Assembly: GCF_029537485.1 (NCBI RefSeq)
Contig: NZ_JARPUS010000004.1
Coordinates: 1 to 64,000 of the forward strand
Origin: Pseudomonas sp. GOM6
GTDB lineage: Bacteria; Pseudomonadota; Gammaproteobacteria; Pseudomonadales; Pseudomonadaceae
Direction of reading: 5' to 3'
DNA length: 64,000 nucleotides
A model generated the notes under the pieces. That model was not told where the DNA came from and did no database searches. It saw only the letters and a list, made by a program, of their open reading frames with translations. Shown in pieces: positions 7,932-17,290 of the stretch (positions are counted from its first letter, which is position 1; every line of letters begins with the position of its first letter). The position numbers and the translations under genes were made by a program.

Positions 7932-9307
7932 AATCTACCTTCAACTTGATTGAAAGCCGCATCTAGGACTCTCAGGATCTCGTCGGCCTGTTCTCTATTT
8001 AAGGTCAGCGCAGGGCTCAAGCACAAGGTGTTGTTAAAGTCGGCGAAGGAGCGATTGGTGCGGCCGATGATCAAGCCGCGGGCCATGCAGGCGCCGGCCA
8101 CTTGCATGGCAACCTGCTCGCTCACCGGCTCGCGAGTTTCTCGGTTGGCCACCAGCTCCAGTCCCAGGAACAGGCCCTTGCCGCGCACATCGCCGATCAA
8201 CGCGTGCTTGTCCTTCAGTGCCAGCAAACCGGCCATCAGGTACTCGCCCATGAGTGTGGCGTTTTCCAGCAAACCTTCTTCTTCGATGATGCGCAGATTC
8301 TCCAGCGCCGCTGCAGGTCCGGCAGTGCAACCGCCGAAGGTGCTGATGTCGCGGAAATAGGCAGAACGCTCGCCTGCCTCGCCACGGAAGGCCTCGAACA
8401 CCGCCTCGGTGGTCACCGTGCAAGAGATCGCCGCGTAGGCCGAGGCCACACCCTTGGCCATGGTGACGATGTCGGGCTGGATGTCGTAGTGCTGATAGGC
8501 GAACCAGGCGCCGGTGCGGCCCAGGCCACATACCACTTCGTCGATGTGGATTAGGATGTCGTACTTGCGGCAGATAGCCTCGATGGCTTTGAAGTAGCCT
8601 TCCGGCGGGGTGATCACACCGCCGCCGGCGGTGATGGGTTCCAGCACCACGGCGCCGATGGTGTCCGGGCCTTCGCGCAGGATAACCTCTTCCATGGCCT
8701 TGGCGGCCAGCTCGCCATAGTTGTCGACGGCGCCGAACTGGCTGCGGTATTCGCAGCAGTGCGGAAACTCGACGAAGCCCGGGGTGAAGGGGCCGTACTG
8801 CATGCGGCGCTCCTCCTGGCCGGTGGAGCTGAGGCAGGTGATGGTGGTGCCGTGGTAGTCGCGCTCGCGGTAGAGAATCTTGGTCTTCTGGCCGCCGTAT
8901 TTGCGGTGGGCGATCTGCCGCACCATCTTGTAGGCCTTCTCGTTGGCCTCGGAGCCGGAGTTGGAGAAGTACACCCGGCTCATGCCCGGCATCTTGGCGA
9001 TCAGCGCCTCGGCGAAGCGCGCCGCCACAGGGGTGCCGGCGCTGCCGGCGTAGTAGTTGAGCTGGACCAGCTGATCGCGCACGGCATCGGCGATGCTCTG
9101 CCGGCCGTAACCGACGTTGACGCACCAGACGCCGCCGGAGGTGGCGTCCAGGTAGCGTTTGCCGGTCACGTCCCAGATATACAGGCCTTCGCCGCGCTCC
9201 ATGACGAGCGGCGGGGTATTGTCGAAGGCCTGGTGCTGGGTCAGGTGGTGCCAGACATGGCGGCGGTCGAGTTCCTGCAGGCTGGCGACTTGGGTCAGGT
9301 CGTTCAT
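7928..9307 (-). CDS. tpa: Taurine aminotransferase (class III, PLP-dependent)
   Basis: A 459-residue class III (omega) aminotransferase. SGSEAN at 117-122 forms the PLP phosphate cup, Asp256 (HIDEVVCGLGRTG) contacts the pyridine nitrogen, and Lys285 (TMAKGVASAY) is the Schiff-base lysine. The class alone does not fix the substrate. The gene lies with a sulfoacetaldehyde-reductase-like SDR, a TauE-type exporter, TauR and tauABC, so taurine-to-sulfoacetaldehyde transamination (Tpa or Toa, acceptor pyruvate or 2-oxoglutarate) is the best reading. ATG 9307 is preferred to an upstream TTG (9361) that adds a Pro-rich tail. It is the last gene of the minus-strand operon. Confidence 0.82.
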   Translation of the reverse strand: MNDLTQVASLQELDRRHVWHHLTQHQAFDNTPPLVMERGEGLYIWDVTGKRYLDATSGGVWCVNVGYGRQSIADAVRDQLVQLNYYAGSAGTPVAARFAEALIAKMPGMSRVYFSNSGSEANEKAYKMVRQIAHRKYGGQKTKILYRERDYHGTTITCLSSTGQEERRMQYGPFTPGFVEFPHCCEYRSQFGAVDNYGELAAKAMEEVILREGPDTIGAVVLEPITAGGGVITPPEGYFKAIEAICRKYDILIHIDEVVCGLGRTGAWFAYQHYDIQPDIVTMAKGVASAYAAISCTVTTEAVFEAFRGEAGERSAYFRDISTFGGCTAGPAAALENLRIIEEEGLLENATLMGEYLMAGLLALKDKHALIGDVRGKGLFLGLELVANRETREPVSEQVAMQVAGACMARGLIIGRTNRSFADFNNTLCLSPALTLNREQADEILRVLDAAFNQVEGRF

Positions 9308-9400
9308 GGGCGAAGGCTTCCGAATCAGGGGTGAAGTCACGATAGGGGCCGGCGCCGCCAACCCATAGGGCCAGTGGCGCTCAGTGATGGGGCCAGTTCG

Positions 9401-10174
<774 letters not shown>

Positions 10175-10182
10175 TCAGAGGT

Positions 10183-10920
10183 TCAGCTTTGCCACCAGCC
10201 GAGCAGGCCCAGGCTGGCGAGGGTCAGGAGCAGCCACTGGGTGACCAGGGCGGCGGTGTGCGGGGCGATGTAGCGGAACAGGCGTTGGCCGAGGAGCAGT
10301 CCCAGTCCCAGCGCGGGTAGCAGCAGCAGGGCCTGGCTGGCAGTGTTCCAGCTGACACTGCCGTTCAAACTCAGGCCAGCCAGGGCGGCCAGGTCGACGA
10401 CGCAGAAAAACAGGATCAAGGTCGCGCGCAGGGCTGCCGGGCTCAAACGCAGCTGGCTCAGGCAGGCCACCAGCAGGGGGCCGCCGATGGAAAAGGCCGC
10501 GATCAAGGCGCCGCTGACACCGCCGACCAGCCCCAGGCTGAGCGGCCCGCGACCGAGCGGCAGGCTGATCCGCGCCAAACCGACCAGTGCCAGCGCGCCG
10601 ACCAGCAGGTAGACACTCAGCGTCAGCCAGTGCGGGTCACTGCCGCTCAACAGAATCAGGCCGCAGGGCACGCCGACCAGGGCCGCCAGCAACAAGCGCC
10701 AGAGCAGCGGCTGATCGGCATCGCGCCAGGCGCTGCTGATCAGCAACGCGCTGCTGGCGATTTCCAGGCAGAGGATCAGCGGCACCGCCTGTTGCAGCGG
10801 CATCAACAGAATCAGGCCGACCACCGATACTGCGGCGAAACCGAATCCGGTCAGCCCGCGCACAATGGCAGCGAAAAAGACGCACAGGCTGCTCAGTAGG
10901 GTGGGTTGTTCGATGATCAC
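10183..10920 (-). CDS. isfE: TauE/SafE-family (TSUP) sulfonate exporter
   Basis: This 245-residue membrane protein has about eight hydrophobic segments and the TSUP signature near the N-terminus (VRGLTGFGFAAVSVVGLILL), repeated in weaker form in the second half (SGALIAAFSIGGPLLVACLS). TSUP proteins export organosulfonates or sulfite. Between the reductase and the regulator of a taurine cluster, isethionate export (IsfE) is the expected role. It is 23 bp upstream of isfD in the same operon. A general TSUP member with another anion as substrate remains possible. Confidence 0.75.
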   Translation of the reverse strand: MIIEQPTLLSSLCVFFAAIVRGLTGFGFAAVSVVGLILLMPLQQAVPLILCLEIASSALLISSAWRDADQPLLWRLLLAALVGVPCGLILLSGSDPHWLTLSVYLLVGALALVGLARISLPLGRGPLSLGLVGGVSGALIAAFSIGGPLLVACLSQLRLSPAALRATLILFFCVVDLAALAGLSLNGSVSWNTASQALLLLPALGLGLLLGQRLFRYIAPHTAALVTQWLLLTLASLGLLGWWQS

Positions 10921-10993
10921 GGGCGGCTCCGTTCGACGATTGCCGCCACTCTAGTCCGCAGACGCGAAGCGCCTTAGGGCCAGGGGCCTGTCG

Positions 10994-12484
10994 TTATGGT
11001 GCCAGTTGCCGCATTTCCTCGCGCGCGGCACCTAGTGCGGCAATGCCGGGCTCGATCAGGGTTTCGTCGATGGCGCCGTAGCCCAGGCGGAAGAAGCGCT
11101 GCGGGCGTTCGGCATCGAGGAAATGAATATCCCCTGGTTCGATCAGCACGCCGCGCTTGGCGGCCAGGCGCTGCAGCTGCCAGGCCTCGAAACCGGGTGG
11201 GCCTTCGACCCAGAGTGCCGAGCCGCCGGCCATGCCGCTGGTCTGGCAATCCGGCAGGTGTTCTTGCAGGGCGCGGCTGATGCAATACCACTTGCGCGAC
11301 AGGCTGTCGCGCAGGCGGCGCAGGTGCGCGTCGTAATGACCCATGGCGAGGAACAGGGCGAGGATGCGCTGGTTGTTGGCCGGTGGGTGGCGGTACTGAT
11401 AGCGGCGCAGGGCGCGCAGTTCGTAGATCAACTCGGGTGCGGCGACGATGAAACCGAGGCGGATGCCAGGTAGCAGGCCCTTGGTCAGGCTGCCCAGGTA
11501 GATGACCCGACCGCTGTCGTCGAAGCTCTTCAGCGCCGGATGGTTGCCACCCAGGTGATTGTGCTCGCTGTCGTAGTCGTCCTCGATGACCAGGAAGTCG
11601 TCAGTTCGGGCTCGTTCAAGCAAGGCCATGCGCCGGTACACCGGCATGGTCACGCCGGTCGGCGACTGGTGGCTGGGGGTGCAGAAGATCATTTCGCAGC
11701 CATGCAGCTGGTTGTCCACCACCAGGCCCTGGCGGTCGATGCGCAGCGGGCGCAGATCGCAGCCGGCCAATTGGAAGATGTTGCGCGCATCGACATAGCC
11801 GGGGTTTTCCAGGCCGAGCGCCAGGCCCGTACGGCCAAGCAGGCAGCCGAGCATGTACAGCGAGCTCTGCGTGCCCACGGTGATAAGGATTTCCTCGGCG
11901 CTGGCCTTGATCCCCCGGCGTGGCAACACGCGCTGGACGATCTGCTCAACCAGCAGTGGATCGTCGACCATCACCTGATCATCGACCCAACTGCGCATGT
12001 GCGCGCCGGTGGCGGCGATGCGCGCGCAGTCGCGCCAGCGCGCGGTGGTCTGCTCGTCATGCTCGACCTGACCATAGATGAAGGGGTAGCGGTATTCGCG
12101 CCAGTTGCGCGGTTTGACGATGGCTTTCAACTGCGAGGGCTGCTGTTGCAGGCGTGCATCCCAGTCGGGAGCGTGGTCCGGGCGCTCGAATAGATGCTGC
12201 GGGCGTGAGGGCGCGCTGACGTTGAGTTGCTGGCGCAGGAATTTCTCGTTGATGAAATAGCCGCGTCGGTCGGACGGGATCAGAAAGCTGTCCTGGACCA
12301 GCTTGTCGTAGACCAGTACCACGGTATTGCGCGAGACCTTGAGCAGTTTGCTCAGCTCGCGCGAGGACGGCAGCGCCTCGCCAGGCGGCAGGGCGCCGTC
12401 AAGGATGGCTTGCAGCAGGTTTTCGCGCAGCTGCTCCTGCAGGCTGCGGCCCGACTCGAACGGGCGGAAATAACGTTCCAACAT
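10994..12484 (-). CDS. tauR: MocR-type regulator of taurine genes
   Basis: A 496-residue MocR/GabR protein: an N-terminal GntR winged helix (about 10-75, PSSRELSKLLKVSRNTVVLV) joined to a fold-type I aminotransferase-like domain, whose PLP-binding lysine is Lys335 (GSLTKGLLPGIRLGF). In taurine clusters the MocR protein TauR activates uptake and catabolic genes when taurine is present. ATG 12484 was chosen because GGAG lies 8 nt upstream and family members begin with an L-E-R-Y-like motif; an upstream start at 12526 is possible. It is divergent from tauABC. Confidence 0.85.
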   Translation of the reverse strand: MLERYFRPFESGRSLQEQLRENLLQAILDGALPPGEALPSSRELSKLLKVSRNTVVLVYDKLVQDSFLIPSDRRGYFINEKFLRQQLNVSAPSRPQHLFERPDHAPDWDARLQQQPSQLKAIVKPRNWREYRYPFIYGQVEHDEQTTARWRDCARIAATGAHMRSWVDDQVMVDDPLLVEQIVQRVLPRRGIKASAEEILITVGTQSSLYMLGCLLGRTGLALGLENPGYVDARNIFQLAGCDLRPLRIDRQGLVVDNQLHGCEMIFCTPSHQSPTGVTMPVYRRMALLERARTDDFLVIEDDYDSEHNHLGGNHPALKSFDDSGRVIYLGSLTKGLLPGIRLGFIVAAPELIYELRALRRYQYRHPPANNQRILALFLAMGHYDAHLRRLRDSLSRKWYCISRALQEHLPDCQTSGMAGGSALWVEGPPGFEAWQLQRLAAKRGVLIEPGDIHFLDAERPQRFFRLGYGAIDETLIEPGIAALGAAREEMRQLAP

Positions 12485-12562
12485 GGGGCGTGCTCCGCTC
12501 GGGTTGCACTGGAGAGGGGCGCTCAAGGGCGTGGAGGGCCGATGGCGCCTGGGCTGCAGGGT

Positions 12563-12597
12563 TGTCTGGCCCCACGGTTTTCGCTGTCTGGATCTAA
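12563..12597. promoter_or_regulatory. Candidate TauR boxes in the tauR-tauA intergenic region
   Basis: Two direct copies of TGTCTGG start at 12563 and 12585 (22 bp, two helical turns apart). The second continues as CTGGATCTAA (12588-12597), close to the CTGGACYTAA box reported for TauR of Rhodobacter. MocR regulators commonly bind such direct repeats. The pair lies between the divergent tauR and tauA starts. Assignment is by resemblance. Confidence 0.5.
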
Positions 12598-12667
12598 AGC
12601 AAGGTCCAGGCCGGCACTAAGATCGCATGGCACTTGCAGATTCCTGTCCCTCTCTGGAGAACACGTC

Positions 12668-13672
12668 ATGCTGAAGAACTCGCGCCGTCTGCTGTTGGCC
12701 CCTGTCGTAGCCCTGTCCCTGGGACTGGCCGGCACCGTACAGGCCGAAACCGTGACCATCGGCATACAGAGCATGTATGCGCCTTGGAAGAACGCGATTG
12801 CTGAAAAGGAATTCGAGAAAGCCACCGGCTGGGATATTCAGTGGCGCAACTTCGACAGTGGCGGTGACGTGATGATGGCCATGGCCTCCGGCGATGTGCA
12901 GATCGGCGTGGCCGGCAGCAGCCCGATCGCCTCCGCCGTCAGCCGCGGCATCCCGATCGAAGTGTTCTGGGTGCTCGACAATATCGCCAACGCCGAGGCG
13001 CTGGTGGTGCGTAATGGCAGCGGCATCAACGCGCCGCAGGACCTGGCCGGAAAGACCCTGGCCGTGCCCTTCGTCTCCACCACGCACTTCCACACCCTGT
13101 TCGCCCTGGAGCAGTTCGGCCTGACCGGCAAGGTCAAGGTGATCAACCTGCAGCCGTCAGACATTCCCGCTGCCTGGGAGCGTGGCGACATCGACGCCGC
13201 CTTCATCTGGGACCCGGCGCTGGGCAAGCTCAAGCAGAGCGGCAAGGTGCTGATCAGCTCCGGCACCCTGAGCAGCTGGGGCAAGGCCACCTTCGAGGCT
13301 CTGGTGGCCGACAAGGATTTCGCTGCCAAGCACGTCGATGGCATGACCGCCTTCACCAAGGTTCTTCAGAGCAGCACCTCTGACTATGTGAAGGCGCCGG
13401 AGTCCTGGGATGCCACTTCGCCCAAGGTCGCCAATGTCGCGCGTCTGTCCGGCGGCAAGGCCGAGGAAGTGCCGGAAGTGCTGGCCCTGTACCAGTTCCC
13501 CCTGGCGGGCGAGCAGGCCAGCAATCTCTGGCTGGGTGGTGGCAAGGACGGCGGTGCGGCTAAGGCCCTGGCCGCGACTGCTGAGTTCCTTAAGGAGCAG
13601 AAGAAGGTGCCGGCGGTTCTGCCGGACTACAGCACTGCCATCAATGCCAGCTTCGTCGACGCGGCGAAGTGA
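12668..13672 (+). CDS. tauA: Taurine ABC transporter, periplasmic binding protein
   Basis: The 334-residue precursor has a signal peptide (two Arg near the N-terminus, hydrophobic core, probable cut after VQA at residue 26), then the NMT1/SsuA-type fold: VTIGIQSMYAPWKNAIAEKE, GDVQIGVAGSSPIASAVSRG and VFWVLDNIANAEALVV. These are typical of TauA proteins. The start is preceded by TGGAGAA at good spacing. The open frame extends far upstream but only as an overlap of tauR in antisense. It is the first gene of tauABC and delivers taurine to TauBC. Confidence 0.88.
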   Translation: MLKNSRRLLLAPVVALSLGLAGTVQAETVTIGIQSMYAPWKNAIAEKEFEKATGWDIQWRNFDSGGDVMMAMASGDVQIGVAGSSPIASAVSRGIPIEVFWVLDNIANAEALVVRNGSGINAPQDLAGKTLAVPFVSTTHFHTLFALEQFGLTGKVKVINLQPSDIPAAWERGDIDAAFIWDPALGKLKQSGKVLISSGTLSSWGKATFEALVADKDFAAKHVDGMTAFTKVLQSSTSDYVKAPESWDATSPKVANVARLSGGKAEEVPEVLALYQFPLAGEQASNLWLGGGKDGGAAKALAATAEFLKEQKKVPAVLPDYSTAINASFVDAAK

Positions 13673-13726
13673 TCGAACGGGCCGTCCTGCACGCAGCGAC
13701 GGCCCGCGTTTTCAAGGGGAACTGTT

Positions 13727-14566
13727 ATGAGCCACAGCCTGAAAATCCATGATGTGTCGGTGGTCTACCCGAGCCAGCAGGGCGGGCAGCCCGTCACCGC
13801 GCTGTCCGGGGTCAACCTGAATATCGAGCCCGGCGACTTTGTCATGGCCCTTGGCGCCTCGGGATGCGGCAAGACCACCTTGCTCAACCTGATGGCCGGG
13901 TTCATTCGTCCCAGCAGCGGTGTGCTGACCCTGGGCGACTACCAGGGCCGCGTGCCGCAGCAGATCGAGCTGCAGTCGCAACTGCGCGACCAGATCACCG
14001 GCCCTGGCGCCGAGCGCGGCGTGGTGTTCCAGAAGCATGCCCTGATGCCCTGGCTGAACGTGCTCGACAACGTTGCCCTAGGCCTCAAGCTGCGTGGCGT
14101 GGACAAGCGCGAGCGCGAGGAGCGGGCCATGCATTTCCTGCGGCTGACCGGGCTTGAAGAGTTCCGCAACCATGCGATCTACCAGCTTTCCGGTGGCATG
14201 CAGCAACGCGTCGGTATCGCCCGTGCGCTGACCAACGATCCGCACATGCTGTTGCTCGACGAGCCGCTGGGCGCGCTCGATGCGCTGACCCGCGAGCGCC
14301 TGCAGGAGCTGCTGCTGGATATCTGGCAGAGCACCGGCAAGATGATGTTCTTCATCACCCACGATGTGGAAGAGGCACTGTTCATGGGTTCCCGGCTGAT
14401 CATCATGTCGCCGCGCCCGGGGCGTATCACCCACGAATTCCAACTGGATTTCGGCCGGCGTTTCCTCGAGTGCCGCGATGCACGCAAGGTCAAGTCGATG
14501 CCGGACTTCATCGCCCTGCGCGAGCAGGTGCTGAGCATCATCCACGGGGATGAGGAGGCGGCATGA
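13727..14566 (+). CDS. tauB: Taurine ABC transporter, ATPase
   Basis: This 279-residue ABC ATPase has Walker A GASGCGKT at 43-50, a Q-loop in GVVFQ, the signature LSGGMQQR and Walker B LLLDEP followed by the D-loop and the switch histidine ([14 protein letters not shown]). [20 protein letters not shown] is typical of the TauB/SsuB group. An extra segment of about 15 residues ([14 protein letters not shown]) precedes the GPGAERG motif compared with the usual TauB. It overlaps tauC by 4 bp (ATGA), which indicates translational coupling. Confidence 0.88.
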   Translation: MSHSLKIHDVSVVYPSQQGGQPVTALSGVNLNIEPGDFVMALGASGCGKTTLLNLMAGFIRPSSGVLTLGDYQGRVPQQIELQSQLRDQITGPGAERGVVFQKHALMPWLNVLDNVALGLKLRGVDKREREERAMHFLRLTGLEEFRNHAIYQLSGGMQQRVGIARALTNDPHMLLLDEPLGALDALTRERLQELLLDIWQSTGKMMFFITHDVEEALFMGSRLIIMSPRPGRITHEFQLDFGRRFLECRDARKVKSMPDFIALREQVLSIIHGDEEAA

Positions 14567-15432
14567 GCATGTTCGATCAATATCAGCACAAGGCCGTACA
14601 GCGCACGTTGCAGTCACTTCGTCGAGGCCAGTCGGCCAAGCCGGGCGAGCAGTACGGTGCGCCGGGTAACGGTTCGAGCCTGCTGCTCAGTTGCATCACC
14701 GTGGCGGCCTTCCTCGCCCTGTGGTTCGCCGCCACCAACCTGGGCTGGGTCAAGCCGCTGTTCCTGCCGTCGCCGCAGGCGGTCTGGGAGCAACTGGTCG
14801 CGGTGTCGCAGGACGGCTTCGCCGATGCCTCGCTGCTCACCCATATCGGCTGGAGCGCCCTGCGCGTGTTCAGTGCCTTCGCCCTGGCCGTGCTCACGGC
14901 CATTCCGCTGGGCATCATGATGGGCGTCAATCGCGTCGCCCGTGGCATCTTCGATCCGCTGGTGGAGTTCTACCGCCCGCTACCGCCGCTGGCCTACCTG
15001 CCGCTGGTGGTGATCTGGATGGGGATCGGCGAAGGCTCCAAGGTGCTGCTGATCTACCTGGCGATGTTTGCCCCGTTGGCGCTCAGCGCCCGCGCCGGGG
15101 TGCGCTCGGTGGCCATCGAGCAGATCCATGCCGCCTATTCGATGGGCGCCAGCCGTGGTCAGGTGCTGCGCCACGTGATCATGCCGGCGGCACTGCCGGA
15201 AATGCTCACCGGCATGCGTATCGCCATCGGCTTCGGCTGGACCACCCTGGTGGCAGCGGAGATGGTTGCAGCCACCGCCGGCCTGGGTTTCATGGTGCTC
15301 AGTGCATCCAAGTTCATGGTCACCGAGGTGGTAATCATGGGCATTCTGGTGATCGGCCTGATGGCGCTGCTGTTCGACTTCGGCATGCGCTGGCTTGAGC
15401 AAAAGTTGGTGCCGTGGAAAGGTAAAGTTTAA
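14563..15432 (+). CDS. tauC: Taurine ABC transporter, permease
   Basis: A 289-residue BPD-type permease with about six membrane segments and the EAA loop ([20 protein letters not shown]), the contact site for the ATPase. The N-terminal 45 residues are cytoplasmic and polar. It ends the tauABC operon. No strong terminator follows, only a dispersed repeat at 15484. Confidence 0.88.
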   Translation: MSMFDQYQHKAVQRTLQSLRRGQSAKPGEQYGAPGNGSSLLLSCITVAAFLALWFAATNLGWVKPLFLPSPQAVWEQLVAVSQDGFADASLLTHIGWSALRVFSAFALAVLTAIPLGIMMGVNRVARGIFDPLVEFYRPLPPLAYLPLVVIWMGIGEGSKVLLIYLAMFAPLALSARAGVRSVAIEQIHAAYSMGASRGQVLRHVIMPAALPEMLTGMRIAIGFGWTTLVAAEMVAATAGLGFMVLSASKFMVTEVVIMGILVIGLMALLFDFGMRWLEQKLVPWKGKV

Positions 15433-15483
15433 GTTGCCGGTTAGGACGCCGATCAGTTGCGAGGCAAGCTTTTCAACGGAGTA

Positions 15484-15550
15484 GGCCGATAGATGCCATC
15501 GAGTGTCGGCCGGTTTCGTCTATTCAAGATGAACCGGCGTCCAACGTCAG
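15484..15550. repeat. Dispersed repeat, copy 1
   Basis: The stretch GGCCGATAGaTGcC...CCGGTTTCGTCTat.CAAGATGAACCggcGTCC aligns with 32564-32628 over about 65 bp with roughly three quarters identity. Related text (CAAGATGAACCagtGTCC) appears at 326-343. Sequences of this style recur between genes in pseudomonads. Here it marks the junction between the taurine operon and the next region and overlaps the stop codon of the HEPN gene. Confidence 0.5.
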
Positions 15551-16131
15551 CCAGCCACCGGGTAGTTGGCATCGCCCCATAAGGTGTCTGGGTTGTCCAG
15601 CATGATCTGGATGATCAATGGCACCAGTTTGCCGAGCAGGTTGCAGCAGTCTCGTAGTTGATCCCTGTTTACTCGGCCATTCCAGGTTCCTCCGCCGTGA
15701 ATGAGCTGGTTCCGCAAGGTGTAGATGCGGTTGAACATCACACCGAGTACTGCAGGCGTGTTGCGGTTGGCCAGTGCCAAAGCTGCTGCTTTTTTTCCAC
15801 TGGCGAAGCGCTCTTTCCACTGTTCTTCGCTGATTTTTCCGCTTTGATGATCCCAGAAACTTTGGAAGACATACTGGTTGTCCAGCAGCACCCGAATACT
15901 GCCAGGGAACTCCGACCAGACGAGCTGTTCGATGCTGTTGGTGCTATCGAGTGAGCACAGCTTTTCGAGAAAGGCTTTGAAGGTTTCCTGTTCAGATAGC
16001 CGCATCTGCTCGTCGATATCGGTGGCGTAGGCGGCGTTGAATGCGATCCACAGAAAAATGAATCGGCCATCAGTATCTTCGGCTTGCTCTGCGCGGTTCA
16101 GCCAGCAGAGAGTTCTGGAGGCTGAGTGCAT
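15547..16131 (-). CDS. HEPN-domain (Apea-like) protein
   Basis: The 194-residue product has the aromatic N-terminal helix FIFLWIAFNAAYA and the C-terminal motif RNQLIHGGGTWNGRVNRDQL, the Rx4-6H motif of HEPN domains. HEPN proteins are often RNases in toxin-antitoxin or abortive-infection systems, although Apea-like members with RNxxxHGG are also found as accessory domains. I use ATG 16131 because the family begins a few residues before the first helix; an upstream ATG (16212) adds 27 residues. No obvious ribosome binding site precedes either. It stands alone on the minus strand before a two-gene operon on the same strand. Confidence 0.65.
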   Translation of the reverse strand: MHSASRTLCWLNRAEQAEDTDGRFIFLWIAFNAAYATDIDEQMRLSEQETFKAFLEKLCSLDSTNSIEQLVWSEFPGSIRVLLDNQYVFQSFWDHQSGKISEEQWKERFASGKKAAALALANRNTPAVLGVMFNRIYTLRNQLIHGGGTWNGRVNRDQLRDCCNLLGKLVPLIIQIMLDNPDTLWGDANYPVAG

Positions 16132-16264
16132 GAAGGTGATTCTGTGACTGCGGGGTGAACAGCTTCTCGGGTGCTCTGGATGGCCCAATCTGAGTTTGCA
16201 AGGAATAACCATGGGCGCGATGTATGGCTTGCTCTCATCGTTGGTGTTGTCGGCCGGTGTACAG

Positions 16265-17086
16265 TCATGACTGGCAAAACGTCAGTAGTTTCAGGCCATA
16301 ACCTGATGGGCTGGAGCTACCCCGGTACGTGGTGACAATATCGAATTCCAAGTTGTGCTCTAGTGCATCCACTATCTCGCAACAATCGCCAATCGTGGTG
16401 CTGGTGTTGCCCTCGATGATCAGAATTGCACTCTCGTCGGTAGCCAGTTTTGTCGCAGCCGCTTGCGTCAATAGCGTATCGATGGCGGTGCCAGGGTCTC
16501 TTCCCCAGCTTGATATCATGAGACCAAGGCTCTGCTGAGGTGGCTGCCAGGCGAAATAGCTGTCCCAGTTCAGGCTCAGAAGTCCACTTGCTTCCCAGGC
16601 GAGATAGAAGCTTGCCAAGAACTCAGTCAGTGTGGTTTCAGACTCCCAACGATAGGTGCGGACGCCTGGTCTCTTGGGGATGTCGCCAGATCCAAGTTGA
16701 TGGACATGGACGATGCGCCCGGAGCCAGCCAGAAGCTCCGACTGTGGCAGTGGATTTGCGCTGGTACTGATCCAATGGACTTCATCAAAGAGTTGACGGG
16801 GAGGCGATCCCGGATCCAGTCCGTAAGCAGTAAAACGGTGATTTGCAGTGCTGTTCGACTGCTTGCGTATGGCTGTTGCCATCAGCGCCAGCAGTCTTTC
16901 AGCCTCAGCATACGTGGTAGCGACCAGTGCAATTTCATAGACCGTTGGAGTGGGCTCTAGATCTTGCTCTTCCGAAAGGAATATTTCCCGGATGGTTTGC
17001 TCTGGGATGCCGGCGAGACTCTTCCCCTGCTTGAGTAGGTTGTAGACGTGGTTTCGAAGCGCTCTGTCCACATGTGCCTTGTGCAT
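16265..17086 (-). CDS. Unknown protein with an FtsZ/tubulin-like C-terminal half (tentative)
   Basis: I do not recognise this 273-residue protein with certainty. The C-terminal part has a helix (GTAIDTLLTQAAATKLATDE), a strand ending in EGN (SAILIIEGNTSTTIGDCCEI), another helix and a final strand pair (EFDIVTTYRGSSSPSGYGLK). This order and the polar residues resemble the C-terminal domain of FtsZ, where a strand with an N/T-x-G turn, a helix and TVVATG-like strands follow one another. The N-terminal GTP-binding domain of FtsZ is absent. It starts 1 nt after the stop of the small gene at 17088-17252, so the two are surely co-transcribed. Confidence 0.55.
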   Translation of the reverse strand: MHKAHVDRALRNHVYNLLKQGKSLAGIPEQTIREIFLSEEQDLEPTPTVYEIALVATTYAEAERLLALMATAIRKQSNSTANHRFTAYGLDPGSPPRQLFDEVHWISTSANPLPQSELLAGSGRIVHVHQLGSGDIPKRPGVRTYRWESETTLTEFLASFYLAWEASGLLSLNWDSYFAWQPPQQSLGLMISSWGRDPGTAIDTLLTQAAATKLATDESAILIIEGNTSTTIGDCCEIVDALEHNLEFDIVTTYRGSSSPSGYGLKLLTFCQS

Positions 17087-17087
17087 T

Positions 17088-17252
17088 TCAGCGCGCTTGG
17101 ACGGGAGCGTTGACGCACTTGTAGCCAGGATACTGGGCCTCAGCCGTGACGCGAGCCATCTCAGAGCTGACGGCCTGTACCGTGATCGTGAAGTTGGCGC
17201 GAGGCCCTGCGTTGGGTGTTACGCGCTGAAGCAAAGCGGAATAGGTTTTCAT
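17088..17252 (-). CDS. Small conserved mobile-element protein
   Basis: A 54-residue protein: MKTYSALLQRVTPNAGPRAN, then FTITVQAVSSEMARVTAEAQ and YPGYKCVNAPVQAR. It has the shape of a short family common in mobile elements, with a beta-strand pair (MKTY..., ITVQA) and a helix ending in AEAQYPGYK. GGAG of GGAGACGTTGCT precedes the ATG. A second, diverged and truncated copy of the family (AVSSDMAKVTVQAQYPGYKF) is at 31014-31122 on the same strand, beyond recD. The stop and the next start are 1 nt apart. Function unknown. Confidence 0.65.
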   Translation of the reverse strand: MKTYSALLQRVTPNAGPRANFTITVQAVSSEMARVTAEAQYPGYKCVNAPVQAR

Positions 17253-17290
17253 AGCAACGTCTCCGTAGTCAGTTGACGGGAGGCAGGGTG

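Noticed and set aside
12227..12667. Upstream extension of the tauA frame
   Set aside because: It is antisense to tauR and lacks a signal peptide; the ATG at 12668 has a ribosome site and a signal sequence.
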